This document shows positions 50,901-63,252 of a stretch of DNA of 64,000 nucleotides, piece by piece. The DNA comes from Davidsoniella eucalypti (taxonomy: Eukaryota; Ascomycota; Sordariomycetes; Microascales; Ceratocystidaceae). The stretch lies in contig RMBW01000006.1 in the NCBI GenBank assembly GCA_004009845.1, positions 434,001-498,000 of the forward strand, written 5' to 3'. Below the pieces are notes generated by a model, which made no database searches, was not told where the DNA came from, and worked only from the letters and a program-made list of their open reading frames with translations. Position 1 is the stretch's first letter, and each line of letters begins with the position of its first letter. A program made the translations under genes and the position numbers.

Positions 50901-50928
50901 CCGCTGTGTGGTAGCTGAAGTGCTGCAT
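47905..50928 (-). CDS. UvrD/REP-type superfamily 1A helicase with C-terminal RecB-like nuclease domain
   Basis: A single exon of 1,007 residues. SF1A helicase motifs appear in order: Walker A ARPGSGKT (124-131), TFHGMA (about 176-181), DEFQD (223-227, Walker B), GDERQAIYGFRGAD (258-271), the arginine motif region KSFRLSHET (about 298-306), TIHQFKGSERD (410-420) and FVALTRAKEQLVI (450-462). Beyond about residue 700 are RARADIVG (Asp738), LWEVKF (Glu791, Lys793) and QSAIYAY (Gln805..Tyr809). Their spacing fits motifs II, III and QxxxY of RecB-type PD-(D/E)XK nucleases. The first 45 residues are rich in Ser, Ala and Arg with one early acidic residue (Glu17), like a mitochondrial presequence; Met62, Met77 or Met100 could be alternative starts, and a basic RPRKRQR patch could instead act as a nuclear signal. 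DNA repair or end processing is inferred; substrate and organelle are unknown. Confidence 0.85.
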   Translation of the reverse strand: MQHFSYHTAALFRSLSESLLTASCPKSPASRPRPWRAYATIAEALTSQSSKPRSASAAANSMLPPSSRPRKRQRTAMSGSQPNPSSPASYKPSPPNLPKMRFAPSDEQRRIVERSRTHNVLVSARPGSGKTATAEALVADVASSGQHVAILTYSRRLAMETKVRLVKYQNTARVLTFHGMACALFGVNIHTDSQLIRQMERLNLPDEPPPVWTGVPFDVVVLDEFQDCTPLLFWLVCLFLRANQAARKGRAARLVVLGDERQAIYGFRGADARYLTLAPSLLEPLASQYPWVTESLSKSFRLSHETVAHINHAWLAGDQYIVGSKSGPVPIFLNANPFKSRPLAVHLLQLIRKYGAANTAILAPNLRNNIKMSGLVNSLAEDFGVPVAVAISDESSLDERVIEGKLSASTIHQFKGSERDLVILLDISNNSYFSYSGRDLPDDHCSNQMFVALTRAKEQLVIVNTAKEQLVPFLDPEAVQDTSLSDKTYDLKAMDADLLPGPKPGRPPNVGLHMPVKSAVTDIVRHIADDQAQRIIDQYLHIEYLEPELPEEEQIGLPVVVESKWTIKTPKPLSPDDKDMPKELLEDGKVPFYPQDDWNFHEAVSDLNGLVVVAACEHLMLNTLTTLFLDDPAAPEKLTPPHELRQMGVELTKEDVAWLCRTACEYESNVSSFRTRFLQMREHPYDWIPPEDLMTARERLKSELEASQYSGLFGFEVDLTEKKYEVDQAHMQIRARADIVGVDTRNLSPDIRRHIERGSDGNKKKTTRKLNNTTANPLAGWFENSPKCLWEVKFVATLSNEHILQSAIYAYLHYRKSLKFPDDVILFNVRTGQKIRISPKCPAPPPSPQSPVGTFNSDSYLSTPPSTPEKRLSGSRDQEGRQPHNRIADPTASYTPYTDDYLTAFMEEIIRLKYTNPEVVTNDDFIMENLMTREEVVSITAKPGYGLIKRPSTPPMSPPLPSRDMVNKGDKGAGSNRVDQSWADWCALEGITHEDLDGFDDDLDDFS

Positions 50929-51581
50929 ACCACCAATGTATGCCCGTTGCTATTGGATAACATGAGTCTGACCGACGGCGCTTATGTGATTGTTTTTGAA
51001 GGTCTTGACCCTGCTTCACCAGATCTGGGCGTATTGTTCTTTGCGATGCAGGAGGGTTACAGTGGGAGCTCGCTTAGGGTTGGGTTGGCGGGCAGCCAAG
51101 GAAGCACGAGGCCGGAAACGATGACAACAGCCAAGGACAAGAAAAAGGAATACAAAAGATGCGCAAGCGGGGTATCTCTAGTATTTCATGCTGCGACGTG
51201 TGAGATGGTGGTTTTATAACGCTGCTTTAAAGGATAAATAAAGCAAGACGGTTGATTGAATCTTGCTTTGCTTTCCGCGGCTGGGAAATTGATAGCTACA
51301 GAGAGATCATACTCATATAATTATTCATTAAGAACCACAGACTTGTTGTTTTTTTTGCTCGGTGTGACACGGTGTCAATATTAGCCTAAAGGGTTAAAGT
51401 GGTGCCATTAATGGCCTGCAGCATATTGGCACCACATATGCTCCACTCTAGAGTGTAGCTTCCCTAACAACAAAGCGATGACTGAGTTTGAGAAGCATGT
51501 ATTAGTATGCTATTGATGTTACATTGATTACTTGAATTGCTATGATGCTGCGATAGAGATTTTTATGCATTATCTGTACAC
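50929..51581. other. Intergenic region upstream of the helicase gene
   Basis: This stretch of about 650 bp lies between the helicase start and the IML1 stop, both minus strand. It holds the helicase promoter and the IML1 3' end. No other feature was recognised. Confidence 0.5.
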
Positions 51582-54500
51582 TCAAGTATTGCTTCCGCTG
51601 TTCTTCGGCTCCATTTGTACGCTTCCTCTGCGTAACAGCCCCATGCCTAGTGCCATGGCTGTCGCCGTACCACTTAGTCTGGCCGGGCTCTGTCCTTGGG
51701 TTTGGCCCTGGCTACCACTATTCGTGGTCTTCATGCTAGGTGCAGGACTTAAGCCGGCGCTTCCTGCAGGACTTAATTGAGCACCGATCCCACCACTACC
51801 GCGTGTCGAGCTGCTCCCAGCTCTTCCTAGTTCAGATAGATCCAGCACTGCAGGTGGCAAGCCAAGTGATGGGATGTTGGCATCCGGTACCGCTTTGACG
51901 GCATCTTGTGCTTCGCGGCCGTCATCAGTTCCATGAGCACCAAGATTAGTGCTTTGTCTGCTCTCTCGCCCATCATAAGGCTGCATGAGTGACGGAGTCT
52001 GGCTGAGATGATCCCGCTCTATCACCTCGTAGTAAAAGTTCTCTAATGTGTCGCCATCTTCACACAACGCAATCATCTTTTCCATAATATAGTCAAACAT
52101 GCTCTGTTTAGCTGCTGTTGCCGTGTTAGAGCCTTCGCTGTTGCATGGCTGTTGTTGCTCGCCGCTATTAGTGATTCCGGCTGTAGCTAAAAGCGGCTTC
52201 AATGCGGGTGAATTTCGGAATGTTGGCTTGAGGCGTGGTGAGTCCATCGGGTTTTGTGGCGACGCCGTCATATGAGGGGGTATGCCACCAAGATTAGAGA
52301 TGCGGCCCCTTTCGGCAGCTAGTGCCTTCTCCTTGGTAGCTCCACGGTTAGAGAACAGATGGTTCTCGGCAATGAGAATGGAGCCGTCGTCCATTATTTG
52401 TGCCAATACGTAGCCCGAGCGGTGGATATACTGCGAGAACTGATAGTCGGGGCTTCCCCATGAGTAGCGCACATCAACAGACGTAGGGAAATCTGAAGCT
52501 GCTTCCACATCTAGTACAAAGTCGAAATGTTTGAGGATCTCAAGATGGAAGTTGAACTTGTCCGGACTGTCCGGTGCCTGAAGCCGCGATGTGCAGCTGT
52601 TCTGAAGTGATCGCATGGCTGGGCGTGTCTCGTCATCGCTCGACTCTGGCGACGATAACTCCGAACCTGCACTAGAATCGTCGAATATCGGCAGTGAAGG
52701 CATCATATAGGATCTTGGGTGCCACTCCAAGAAGATACGGTACGGTCTGCGGAACGGGTTTTGCTCTGGAATTGCGCTTGCCTCGTTGATTGGGACCTCT
52801 ACGAGCCGCAGCCCATAGTTTGCGGCTTCTCGTGCCCAGCCATCAATGGCATCCTCGATCAGCTTGGCTGTAGTGTTGAGCCAATCAATGCGGATATGGT
52901 AGCAATTATCCGGGTTATGTAGTCGGTCATAATGTAGGTTGATGTGTTCTGGGCGGTACGACCGTTTGCGATGATCAACATCGTACTTCATCACCTTACT
53001 GAGCAGAACAACCGGCTTGGGGACCTTTGTGTTCTTGCCTTTCTGGTTACGTCGACCCGGGAACGTGGTCGTCGAAGATGCCATATAGTTTGGCGTAGCC
53101 GTTGACGAGGATCCTATCGGTGGTGAGGTGTCTTGTACCGACTGGTTGTTGTTGCTAGTCGACGATGACTCGCGGTGCATTCCGATGGCGTCTAGTAACG
53201 GCGTTGGGGGCACTGAGGCTTGTTCACGCTCCTTATCTTTGCCGCGGCGTGGATTAAACCAGCCTGGCTGTGGCGATTCCGGCTTTGCAAACTCTTCGGC
53301 AATCTGGTAAAAATACTGGCCATCGCGGAATGGATGCCGCTTTTTCACGTGTAAGAACAGTCCCTTGTCCTTGGTTGTATCTGATACCATAAGCCTAGTG
53401 TTGGCAAAGGCCTCAGCCTCTTCACGACTCTCGAGATCTTGGAAGTTATCTAGTAACCATGTTGTCATATCAGATCCAATGAAGGAGTTTTTATGTGTAC
53501 GGAAATGCCACTTGCGGTCATGCATACGAACGCCGCCAAGCTCGACCGGCTGCTGGATTGCTTCAGCAAGAGCCGCACGGTCAAACGAAGTCTTGCGAAA
53601 TCCATCTCGGCCAGACACTGGCTGGCCACGTCGAGGCCCATCTGAGCCTTCCATGAGTAACAACGTGTCATACTCTTTACTAATGACAACTGATGGATCC
53701 TCCGTTTTGTACATGATATCCAAGGGGTTCGGATCGCGGCGTCTGCGGGAAGTACCCATGGGCACATACTGCCGCTCAGATGGCGCCACAAATCTATACC
53801 TCTGCCAAGACTGCGCTAGTCTCTTGATTCCTTCTAGGCGAAGTTCTTCCGAGTTGAAGCCTTCCTGTGAACGGCCGGACGGTGGAACGCTGCGGCTTGT
53901 CACGGGGATCAGTACGAAGCGGGCCCGCCACAGTTGAAGGGCACGGAGCTCGGCCTGTCCAGCAAGGAACGAATCAACTTGATTCCAGTTGATGTCTTGA
54001 CGGTGGCGGATGAGATTCATCTTCTGACTCTTATACGATTCGTCCAGCAGAGTCCGGATTGCTGGCCTGTACACACTTGGCATCGATGATGAATATACGG
54101 TTGAGTCGACTTTGCGTGTGTATATATTAACCTCAATTTCTGTGCCGTTGGAGCATGATAGCTGATGGATTGTGTTTCCCGAGCACATGAATATACTCGT
54201 CCCATCCTCGACATGACTGTCGCGCCCAAATACATCACCAACTTTGAGCGTCGTCTGTCCAAATGCCTTGGCGACTGCAGGGCCAACCACAACCTGGAAA
54301 CCATGTGCAAAACGCAATGAGATTAGCTCACGCAGAAACTCTTCGCGTGGTTTAGAGTCTTCGGGAGAAAAGTCGTCATCGGCGTTTTGCTCGATCGTGT
54401 ATGGTGTACACTGCCAGTCCGTGTAGAACTCCTTTTCTGCTGGGAAGTATTCGGTAGTCAAAGGGACGGCAGCTGGGCAGCAAAGCGCCTTCCATTTCAT

Positions 54501-57500
54501 CACGCGCATTCGTGAAGTGTGTGGGAACACGTGCTGCCAGGTGCGGTACTGCATCGCGTCGTCGATTTTGGAGAGATCTGGGTTCGATGGGTTCAGCATC
54601 GTAAGCCATGGTGAAACAGCAGCAGAGTTCTTGTGTCGAGAATGTGAGCCCGGTTGGTTTCCACCGTAAGTCGTTGGGGACGAGCCCATATCTTGGGATA
54701 GCAGGTGGCCACTTCCATGCTGCATATTAGCCATCTCGCCCATGCGTAGTTTGTATGGACGCGTTCCAGTGTTCTCGCTGGACAGGATCTTGGAAAAGGC
54801 CACCTCTGGATCTTCAGCTGCGAGGTCTCGTGCGCGCCCACTTCGCATTTGCATGTTTGATACCTTGGGTGTCATGGCAAGAGAGTCAGCGTGGAGCTGC
54901 TGCAGCGACGTCACCGAGCCAACATTACGCCCAGTGATGGGGATGCTAGGCGTGGATGGAGTGGCCCCAATTAACGCCGAAGTCTCTTGGTAAGCCGATG
55001 ATGATCGTGACACTACTGATAGTGGTGGCGAAGGTCGAACTAAGGTCTTAGTAGGATTGCTTGATGGCTTGGTAGATTCATGGGCTTTTGTACTGTTACT
55101 GATTTGAATCGTGACAGCATCCAAGCTCGGCTTAGAAAGCGTAGCCTTTGGTGCTGACATGCCGAATCCATGCTGGCCCAAGCTGATATTCCGCATGAAC
55201 TTAGGGGCCTTGGAGTTTAGCATCTTTGTTGTGGAGGCGGCTGCCTCTGATACAACAGGCTGTGTAGAAGTTGGCACTGGATTTTCCATTATTCCTTGGC
55301 TGCTGAAATTGCCGCGTCGGGATGTCCCATTGTTCCCGTTGTGATGGCCACTGCCACGGCGCCGGCCCGACTTATCAAGGTCACGGTCACTAAGATTAAT
55401 GGGCAACTTTCGTGCCGACTGCCCAAGGCTCGAGCTCTTCCCTAATTGCTGGCTGTCGGGAAACGATGTGCCATAGGTACTAAACGAATCGCTATGTCCT
55501 CGGCGCCCAAAGTCATCCTCACGTCGCGATCCGATAGTTGAGTGGGATCGACGAGCAGGAAGCTTAGCCCGCGCATTATCATACTCTAGCAGCCGTGCAA
55601 AGCCTCGCTTATAGTCGGCAGTTTTACGGATCACCGCACTTGCAGGTGGAGGCTTGTCCATGCGGAAGGCGCTCATGCCCATCAAGTGATGGTTGAGCAT
55701 GTTGAGCGGCTTTAACTCGGGCACGTGGATACGACCATTGTCACTACGCTGCTGCGTACGTGCGGGCTTGCCCGTCAGGCTACCATCCGTGATCAAGCTT
55801 GTCGAAAACGCCGGATCCTTGAGTAGCGGCGTAGTGTTAATCTCGTTGGTTTCAAGCACACTACGCATCTGCAGGCCATACATGCGACAGCGGATAACAA
55901 AATCACGATCGATGTTGCTGCTGGATTTTTGTTTGTCGTTGTCACCGGCTTCATGGGACCCGGAAACGGCTAGCACAATACCCTGGTAAGACAGAGCTTC
56001 CTCCGATGTGCCAGTCCAAAAGGCTACATGCAGCCACTGTGGTACAGCATAACTCCATTCCTCTGCCATAGCTGCGGCATTGGCTGAGGTGAATGAATCG
56101 TTGCGTTGCATGTGGCTGCTGCCAACTGTCACCGTCTTGGATGGCGATACGGACTCAGTGGTCGATACATAGCTGCCCACTATCGATGTGGTGCCTCGTG
56201 GTGTACTTTCTCTGCTCCGAATCCAGCGCTCTTTGCCATTCTCCATGAGCTGACGTGTACGGTACTGGAATAAGGGCACGGAATGGAGCGGCAGTTTAGG
56301 CATACAGACCAAGTCAATGCCCATGGCATTTCCTACCAGACTCTCCGTTACTCGGCGCAGTGTTTCGTATTCAACTTCGAATATACCAGAGCCTGGACTA
56401 ATAATGACCAGTGAAACACCAGTATGGTTGAGATCGCAGTCCATGTAGTTATCGGAGAACTGAGACGACGCCATGCTAATGGCTTCCAAGAAGTTGCCAT
56501 ACATGGCTAATGAAGACTCTGCTTTAATCTGATTGAGGGCAGCCCTTTCATCCTCTACCGTTGGAAATGGTGATAGGACGCCAGGCGCGTATAAGTGATG
56601 CGTGCTGATGTCACGACGGAAAAAGTTGAACTCCTTTTTCAGTTGATGAAGAATCAGCGTCCATTCACCACTAGCCATTTCACTGACCACGACACGGTAG
56701 AAGTCCTTGTATGGCCGTCGTTCGCCGGAGGGCTGGACGCCTGTATAATAGCCGTCCAATTCTTCAGATACAAACTGAGCAGAAAGGCCAAAGTCGTACT
56801 CTACACGAGCAAACAACACAATTGTCACACGATGGTGCGCCTTTAACAAAGCCCACTTCTTGAACAGAGCCGGTAGGAAGCCGTTGACCACCTTGTTGAA
56901 CATGATCTCGCCGGACCCTTCAGAGTCAAAGTCCCACATCTCACGGGCCATCTGGATAAAGAGGACGTATCTCGCGCTCTCACTTCGAAAAACTGGCCGC
57001 GTATTGCGAGTGAAGAAGGCTGAATGCACCTTTTCTTTGTCCACGAAAATGGATGTCACTGTGGCCTTGATGGTGCCCATAAACAGGATCGACTGGCCGC
57101 GATAAACCGTACGCTCTGTGAGCTCATCGACGGCCATGCGCCACATGTCGGACCGCGACAGATATTGATCGCGAAAGGAGAGTTCCACATAGTTGGCTTC
57201 AACAATGGGGTTCGAAGAGTCAACCTACAGCGATTTATAACAGCATCAGCACGTGTCACCGATACAGCATTGACGGAGCAGGTAGCCATTGGAACATCCG
57301 TCTTGCATAGGGAGCTAGTGTGGGTTGTGCGCGGTCACTAGGCCTGGAATGATAAACTTACAGTTGAAAGCACTACAGAAGTACCCTTTTTCATGCCGAA
57401 GTTATCTGCAATATGTTTCACAACATAAACTTCCATTTGGGGGTGACGAATCTTGAGTTCGCGCGACATTTCCTTGGCAACGAAGATGTACCGCTTGCCG

Positions 57501-57937
57501 TAGACCTCCGTCTCTGAGAGGCCCGGTATGCCTGCGGCACCCCCCACTGAGCCATCGTAGCCCATCCTGTCACCCCGCTGGGTATGGGTATCGTCGGTGG
57601 TGCTATTTCCACCGTTGTTGGCACCGGCACCACTAGTAGCTCCGGCCTTGTCCTTCTCCATGATGACTGTCATCGACATGAACTGGCCCGGCTTGATGTC
57701 GCCTCCCACCAGGTCAAAGTTAAGCAGCACCTCATCTGGCGTGTAACCCTCGTTGACCGTCACAGTACAGCGTCGAACCAGAAGCCTGGCCCGTCCTCCG
57801 GCCGAGCAGGCGGCAGTTGATGTACTTGACTCAGGTGATCTAGCACGGTGGCGGCCAAGCGGCGATCGATCGGCACTGTTTTTGCTAGCCTGGCGCAGGT
57901 GGCTGGCCAATTGCCGTCGCGGCAGATTGCGGCTCAT
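51582..57937 (-). CDS. IML1: IML1 (DEPDC5 homologue), catalytic subunit of SEACIT/GATOR1
   Basis: Two exons, 57937-57362 and 57224-51582, encode 2,072 residues; the 137-nt intron joins VVLST to VDSSNPIVEANYVELSFRDQYLSRSDMWR in frame. The N-terminal domain (about 55-190, RRCTVTVNEGYTPDEVLLN) and the central IML1 region (about 200-520, with MWDFDSEGSGEIMFNKVVNGFLP and the VIISPGSGIFEVEYETLRRVTE motif) match Iml1/DEPDC5. A long Ser-rich low-complexity stretch lies at about 690-1,040. A DEP domain sits at about 1,420-1,505 (HDRKWHFRTHKNSFIGSDMTTWLLDN), followed by the conserved C-terminal half. With Npr2 and Npr3 it is the GAP for the Rag GTPase Gtr1 at the vacuole and restrains TORC1 in amino-acid starvation. 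The C-terminal tail is Ser/Gly-rich and long compared with yeast. Confidence 0.95.
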
Positions 57938-60158
57938 AGTATGTGTTTTGGCGACTAAGCTGTCGGGCTAGCTTGTTGGATTGGCGTATGCGATGCAAGG
58001 CAATGCAATGCTCTTGAAAGCAGCGGTATGCAAGGCCTCGCTTGAAGCTAGAGCTTTATATATGCGAACGAGTAATATCAAAATAAAGGGATTAGGAACG
58101 CTCAGGGCGTCAATCAGCTCACAACTCGAATGAAAGCCCAAAAAGCCCCGTCAAGCTCACTCAAAAACAGGCTCTTCATCTAGCAATGCAACTTTCATTG
58201 TTGATTCTAAGGGTACAGGCTTGAAGCTTGATTTTCCTTTTGTGTTTACTGATAGTTTAGAGAGCTTTAATCGATGTAGACGGCAGAATCAAGTGTAGTA
58301 TCCACCGCCTACTTTCTAAGGCTCAGTAGGCCCACTTTGTCGAATGTACAAATATACAGTGTAGTTAACCCTATCTAAACCCCAACAACTCAAAATGGCA
58401 AACCATACATCAAGCTTCCGAGAACCCAATAAGATTTACGCCTCATTTTTGTTTCATTTTATTTTGAGGTTTTCTTCCCTTTCTTTTATGGAGGCATACC
58501 TTGATGGTCCCGTTTGCTTTGTGTATTTACATCGCGCTGTGTATTCCGCCATTGCATCGTATCACTGTCAAACGGATAACGGCGCACAAGAATTGGCCCA
58601 GAAGCCGACTGATTAAGCCGTATATGATGAATAGCTAGCTATTAAATGTGATCTTAGTTAAGCTTGATAAAACCTTACTTAATAATAACCCAGAACTCAG
58701 ATAGCGATATCACATAGTCAGTTTTAACTACGCCTGGAGACATCTTAAACGTAGCTTGCTAGCACCTTAATCGATGTGTCTCCGTTTAGTAAGTCTGCGT
58801 TGCGTAATCTGCGTTTTGGCCACTTCTATCTAAGTAGTTAGGAAAATTACGTTTCGGGCTCCTAAGCATAAATTTGCCGTTGACAGTCTAAAGCTGCCGT
58901 TTACAGGATCTGGTTTTGGACGGAAGGTCCTGAGCTAAACCTAATGTGTAAAACGCGGCCTTATAGACAACACTTATGTCGATACTAGACCTAGAACTTA
59001 AACTCTGACAGACTGGATAAGCTGACTTGGCTAGATATCGATATGTCACTGAATACTGTGAATAGGGCAAACAATCCGATCATAGGCGATATCTACTGAC
59101 AACCTATGAAAACTGAAACGCTCGTTGGGCGTTATTTGGCATAGCACAAGTTCCGTCCGGCCCAATCGACAGCGAAGCCTGCTAAACCAATGCGGCGGCT
59201 TCATGGAAGCGATGGAGTAGACCAAAGTAACCAAGCATCCAGTTACATGGTAGGCCCAAAATATGATCGATAGAGCCCTACATGATAATACAGTGGTATT
59301 GTTGCTCCCGTTGAATGTCGTTTTAGGAGTTTGTTAATGATGAATATCGTATCGGAGCCACGAGGGCAATTAGCTTGGCGTGATGCTTGAATGCCACTTG
59401 GCCCGTGATGAACGCAGATTCCTGCTATACGCTGGCTCTCAAATTATAGACGAAGTAATTTCAGTACACTGACCTATCGTTTTATGTAAGACGTTATTGG
59501 TATAGTGGAATTCGCGGCTTCTTGCAAAAAAACATCGATAGTAAACATCATTTGTTCTATAACTATAAGAAGTTAAAGTCAACACCAAGGCATAGAAACT
59601 GCCTAAATTAGAACTTCACTTTTAGGCAACTAAAATACCATAAATCACAGCTTCTTTCCCTCCTTTCATATCAGTATTCGTTATCTTCAGGCTCCTTCCT
59701 TCTCAGCAACTTGTTGATGTCTTGTTACTTCCCCTTAAATAGGTAACACACCCGCTCTCAACTCTCAATCTACACCATCTTCTAGCTCTATAGCCACGAT
59801 TCTTTCCCCTACTAACATAGTCCTTGTGTGGAACGGACACCATCAAACTTGTATCACGGCTAGTCTAGGATACAAAAAACAAGCGATAAGAAACTATTTC
59901 TTACCTTCACTTCTATCTCTAAATCTTGCAAAGTCCCAGTCCCTTTGTTCTGGGACACTCTTCGATCCAAGAATCAACACCATATATTGGTGTTCTTAGA
60001 TGAGCTTCTTCGTCTCGGTGCGTCGCTTGTAACATATCCGAATCATTACTTTCTGTACATCTTAATACTAACAAATAACTTATCAAGTGTTGCCAAGAGA
60101 CAGTCCCCCGCTACCTAACCGTATCATATCACCACTTCTGCCTCCGATATTAAGCAAA
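57938..60158. other. Divergent 2.2-kb intergenic region
   Basis: This lies between the starts of IML1 (-) and the zinc transporter (+). It is AT-rich, with CT-rich sequence at 59.65-60.1 kb upstream of the transporter. No gene or RNA was recognised. Confidence 0.5.
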
Positions 60159-61936
60159 ATGGCCCGCTCCCACTCCCATTCTCGCAACGACAGCCAGAAT
60201 AATGAAAAGGCCTCGCGTAGTGTGAAGAGATGGAAGCTTCGTTTCACCATCGCCATATCGTTTTCGTTCTTCATTGCAGAAATTATCAGTAAGAGAGAGA
60301 CCTTTCATCAGGACCTACCGACTTAGATAATAAGCTCGATTACTAAACAACATCATAGTCGGGTTCCGCACACGCTCATTGGCTCTTATTGCCGATGCTT
60401 TCCACTATGTAGGCTATCTATACTTTGTGACAGATACCGCCAGTATAAAACTAACATTTAGCTAGCTCAATGATGTCATTAGCTTTGTTGTAGCTCTTGT
60501 TGCGCTAGAGGTAAGCAAGCTAGCAGTGCCTTGTTAAATATAACTGTAGATCACACAGCTGATCTCTTAATTCAGATGGCAGACGCTGAAAAAGTTCCGT
60601 CCAGCTTCTCCTTTGGCTGGAGACGTGCTGAGCTCCTCGGCGCATTTTTTAATGGTGCTTTTTTGATTGCTTTGGGCATCAGCATTTTTCTTCAAGTAAT
60701 TGAACGCTTTGTTTCTATCGAAGGTGTGTTGATCTACCAGACCAGTATCTGCGGTATCAAGACTAACACAACTTAGAAATTAAAAACCCAAAGCTTGTCT
60801 TGATTGTAGGCTCCGTAGGCCTAGGACTTAACATCTTAGTGATTTCATTCTTACATGGTAGGCCGACTTGCTTTTATTGTAATTGACATGTTCTAACGTC
60901 AACGGTCCAGATCACAACGATGACGGGGATAGTAACGACTGCCAGGCAGGCTTGATGGCTGGATCTCTCTCTGATGATAGTGAAATAGTAAGTGAATAAG
61001 AGTGTTCCTTAGACATATCTAGAGGCGAAGGTATAAGCTAACAACTAGTCCCTAGGTCATAACCCATGACTCTCATCGCCATATAAAATCTAAGCAGAAA
61101 AAGAGCCATTCTCACGATCTCGGTATGCTCAGTGTTCTCATCCACGTTATCGGCGACGCGTTCAACAATATTGGTGTCATCATATCTGGTGCTGTGATTT
61201 GGAAGCTTGATGCTCCGAAACGATTCTATGTTGACCCAGCCGTGGGACTATTCATCGCAATCGTTATCATAGCGACAGCTACGAAGATAACGTGGAATAG
61301 CGGAAAGATATTGCTTGAAACAGCACCAGACGGTACAAACATGGATGATATCAAACATGACCTTGAACAGGTAAGATTTCGCCAACTACACGCTTTCAAG
61401 TATGATTTATTCGCTAACTTGTAGCATAGATACCCGGAGTCGTATCCGTTCACGACCTTCATGTCTGGCGTATCGAACAAAACAAAGCCGTCGCCTCAGT
61501 TCATCTCGTAGTGTCAGATGTCTCAATCTCCGAGTTTATGACCAAAGCTAAGACAGTTAGCGAGTGTCTTCACGCTTATGGCATTCACTCGTATACACTA
61601 CAGCCAGAGCTTCAAGGGCTCAGTGACAACGGTCTTGGTAAGAGTATAGATCAAGGTCCTATGCTATCTACCGATGGATCCAATGCACCAACTCACGCAC
61701 CATCTTTTGATACTATCAATGGTGGCACTCCGTTCACTGGCCAACATATCCGGCCCTCGGATGACGAAACTACAATAACTGTATCAACAATGCCACTAGA
61801 CGGCCTAGGGCCGGTCCCTAACGGAACAGGCACGGGTTCAGCTTTAGCACGGCCACATATGCGCAAGCGCCATATAAACCAGTCATGCAGTAACCATTGC
61901 CAGACTTCGGGCTGGCCAAAGAAAGAAAATGTGTGA
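60159..61936 (+). CDS. Cation diffusion facilitator (Zn transporter, Zrc1/Cot1/Zhf1-like)
   Basis: Eight exons, 60159-60288, 60359-60408, 60466-60510, 60576-60723, 60777-60857, 60911-60987, 61056-61370 and 61430-61936, encode 450 residues; every junction keeps frame and rebuilds conserved sequence. The two metal-site motifs are intact: H59-Y-L-N-D63 in TM2, across the exon 2-3 junction (ADAFHYLNDVISF), and H207-V-I-G-D211 in TM5 (LIHVIGDAFNNIG). Between them are FSFGWRRAELLGAFFNGAFL (TM3) and a loop with scattered His (DHNDDG, HDSHRH, SHSHD). The cytosolic C-terminal domain carries IPGVVSVHDLHVWRI. Such proteins move Zn2+ into the vacuole or ER in exchange for protons. The unusually intron-rich structure contrasts with its neighbours. 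The specific orthologue (Zrc1 or Zhf1) was not decided. Confidence 0.9.
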
Positions 61937-63252
61937 GAATATTCAACAAGTTACGATTTGTTTAGATTCGAGCTGTACATAAAAAAGAAATTGGGATAAC
62001 GGGGAGCAAAACACAGGGGTTACAGGAAGAGGTGATTAGGGTTATCTGAACTACACATCTACGTTCCAATCTCGTAGAATGCAAAAAGGTCATAATGGCT
62101 TTACATGATTTTAAGAAAAATTGTCTTGAAAGGAGATCTAGAAGCCTTTTCTCAATATAACAGCACTGTCAATCAATAATTACAAAAACAAATAGAATAG
62201 TGCTTATGTAAATTATGCCAATGCAGGAACATAAACGGGCGACATATCGATGACAGGATGTGAGATTGTTTTGTAACTTGATTATAAACTGCAATATTGT
62301 GAAAACATGAAGGTAACTGTAGCATGATATCAGCACGATATGAGTGTAAGTAGATACGAGTATACGAATATATTTCCTTGCTAACTAGTACAGATACATT
62401 TTCATTTGTTTAAGGCTATGTTGGGTGGTATGGGCGGAGCTTTTAAGCGTGGTGGAGTAGTAGGCGTAGTATTATTAAAGGCTGGAATATTTGGTAATAA
62501 ATAATACATGTCATATATAGAAACGCCAAATTCCTAAGGTTAAATCGTCTATAACTAACAATATACAATTGCATATCTCTTGACCAAGACTAAGCTTGAT
62601 ATGTATCTTCAATTTTTTATTTGGTATCTTGGCATTCAAGAGTAAAAGCTTGACATGTTTGAAATATAATGGGATAGAATATCAAGAAATGAGATTCTAA
62701 GAACCATCATAATCCTTAAATATAAAAGGTTAATTGACAGATGTACAGATACGATTAACATTAAATTCTGTATCATTTTACTGTCTCGTGAACACATGCT
62801 AGAAGTGGAAAAAAGGACAAGGACAAGGGCTAATTCTTTACAACTAACAACCTTGCTGTAGTATAACGATAAGTTGTTTACCGTACCTTTCTTTTTGTTT
62901 TTCCTACTAAGCCAGAGAGGGAACTTTAAAATGAACTAGCGCGCTAGGGTCGTATCTAGTGAGGTAATAGAAACTGGAGAACTCGGATAGATGGATGTCA
63001 TGGTTTTATTGTTAACAGGCTTAATGTCTATCTATACTAATGAAGTAAAAGGTAAAAAAATGTGAAGCATAGGATGGGATTACTTGACGATTACTTAGCG
63101 TTAGTAATACACAAACAAACAAGAGATCATGGAATTAGTTGTAAACTAGTGGCAAAGTTAAGCGGCTGCATCTTATTATCATGTAGGGTTATTTGGCCGA
63201 CTTTAGCATTTTACCAACTAGTTAGTTAGTTGACTTGCGTCAGTATTGCGAA
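61937..63252. other. AT-rich 3' flank, no gene seen
   Basis: About 1.3 kb downstream of the zinc transporter up to the MITE. It is AT-rich, with no open frame worth reporting and no RNA signature. Confidence 0.5.
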
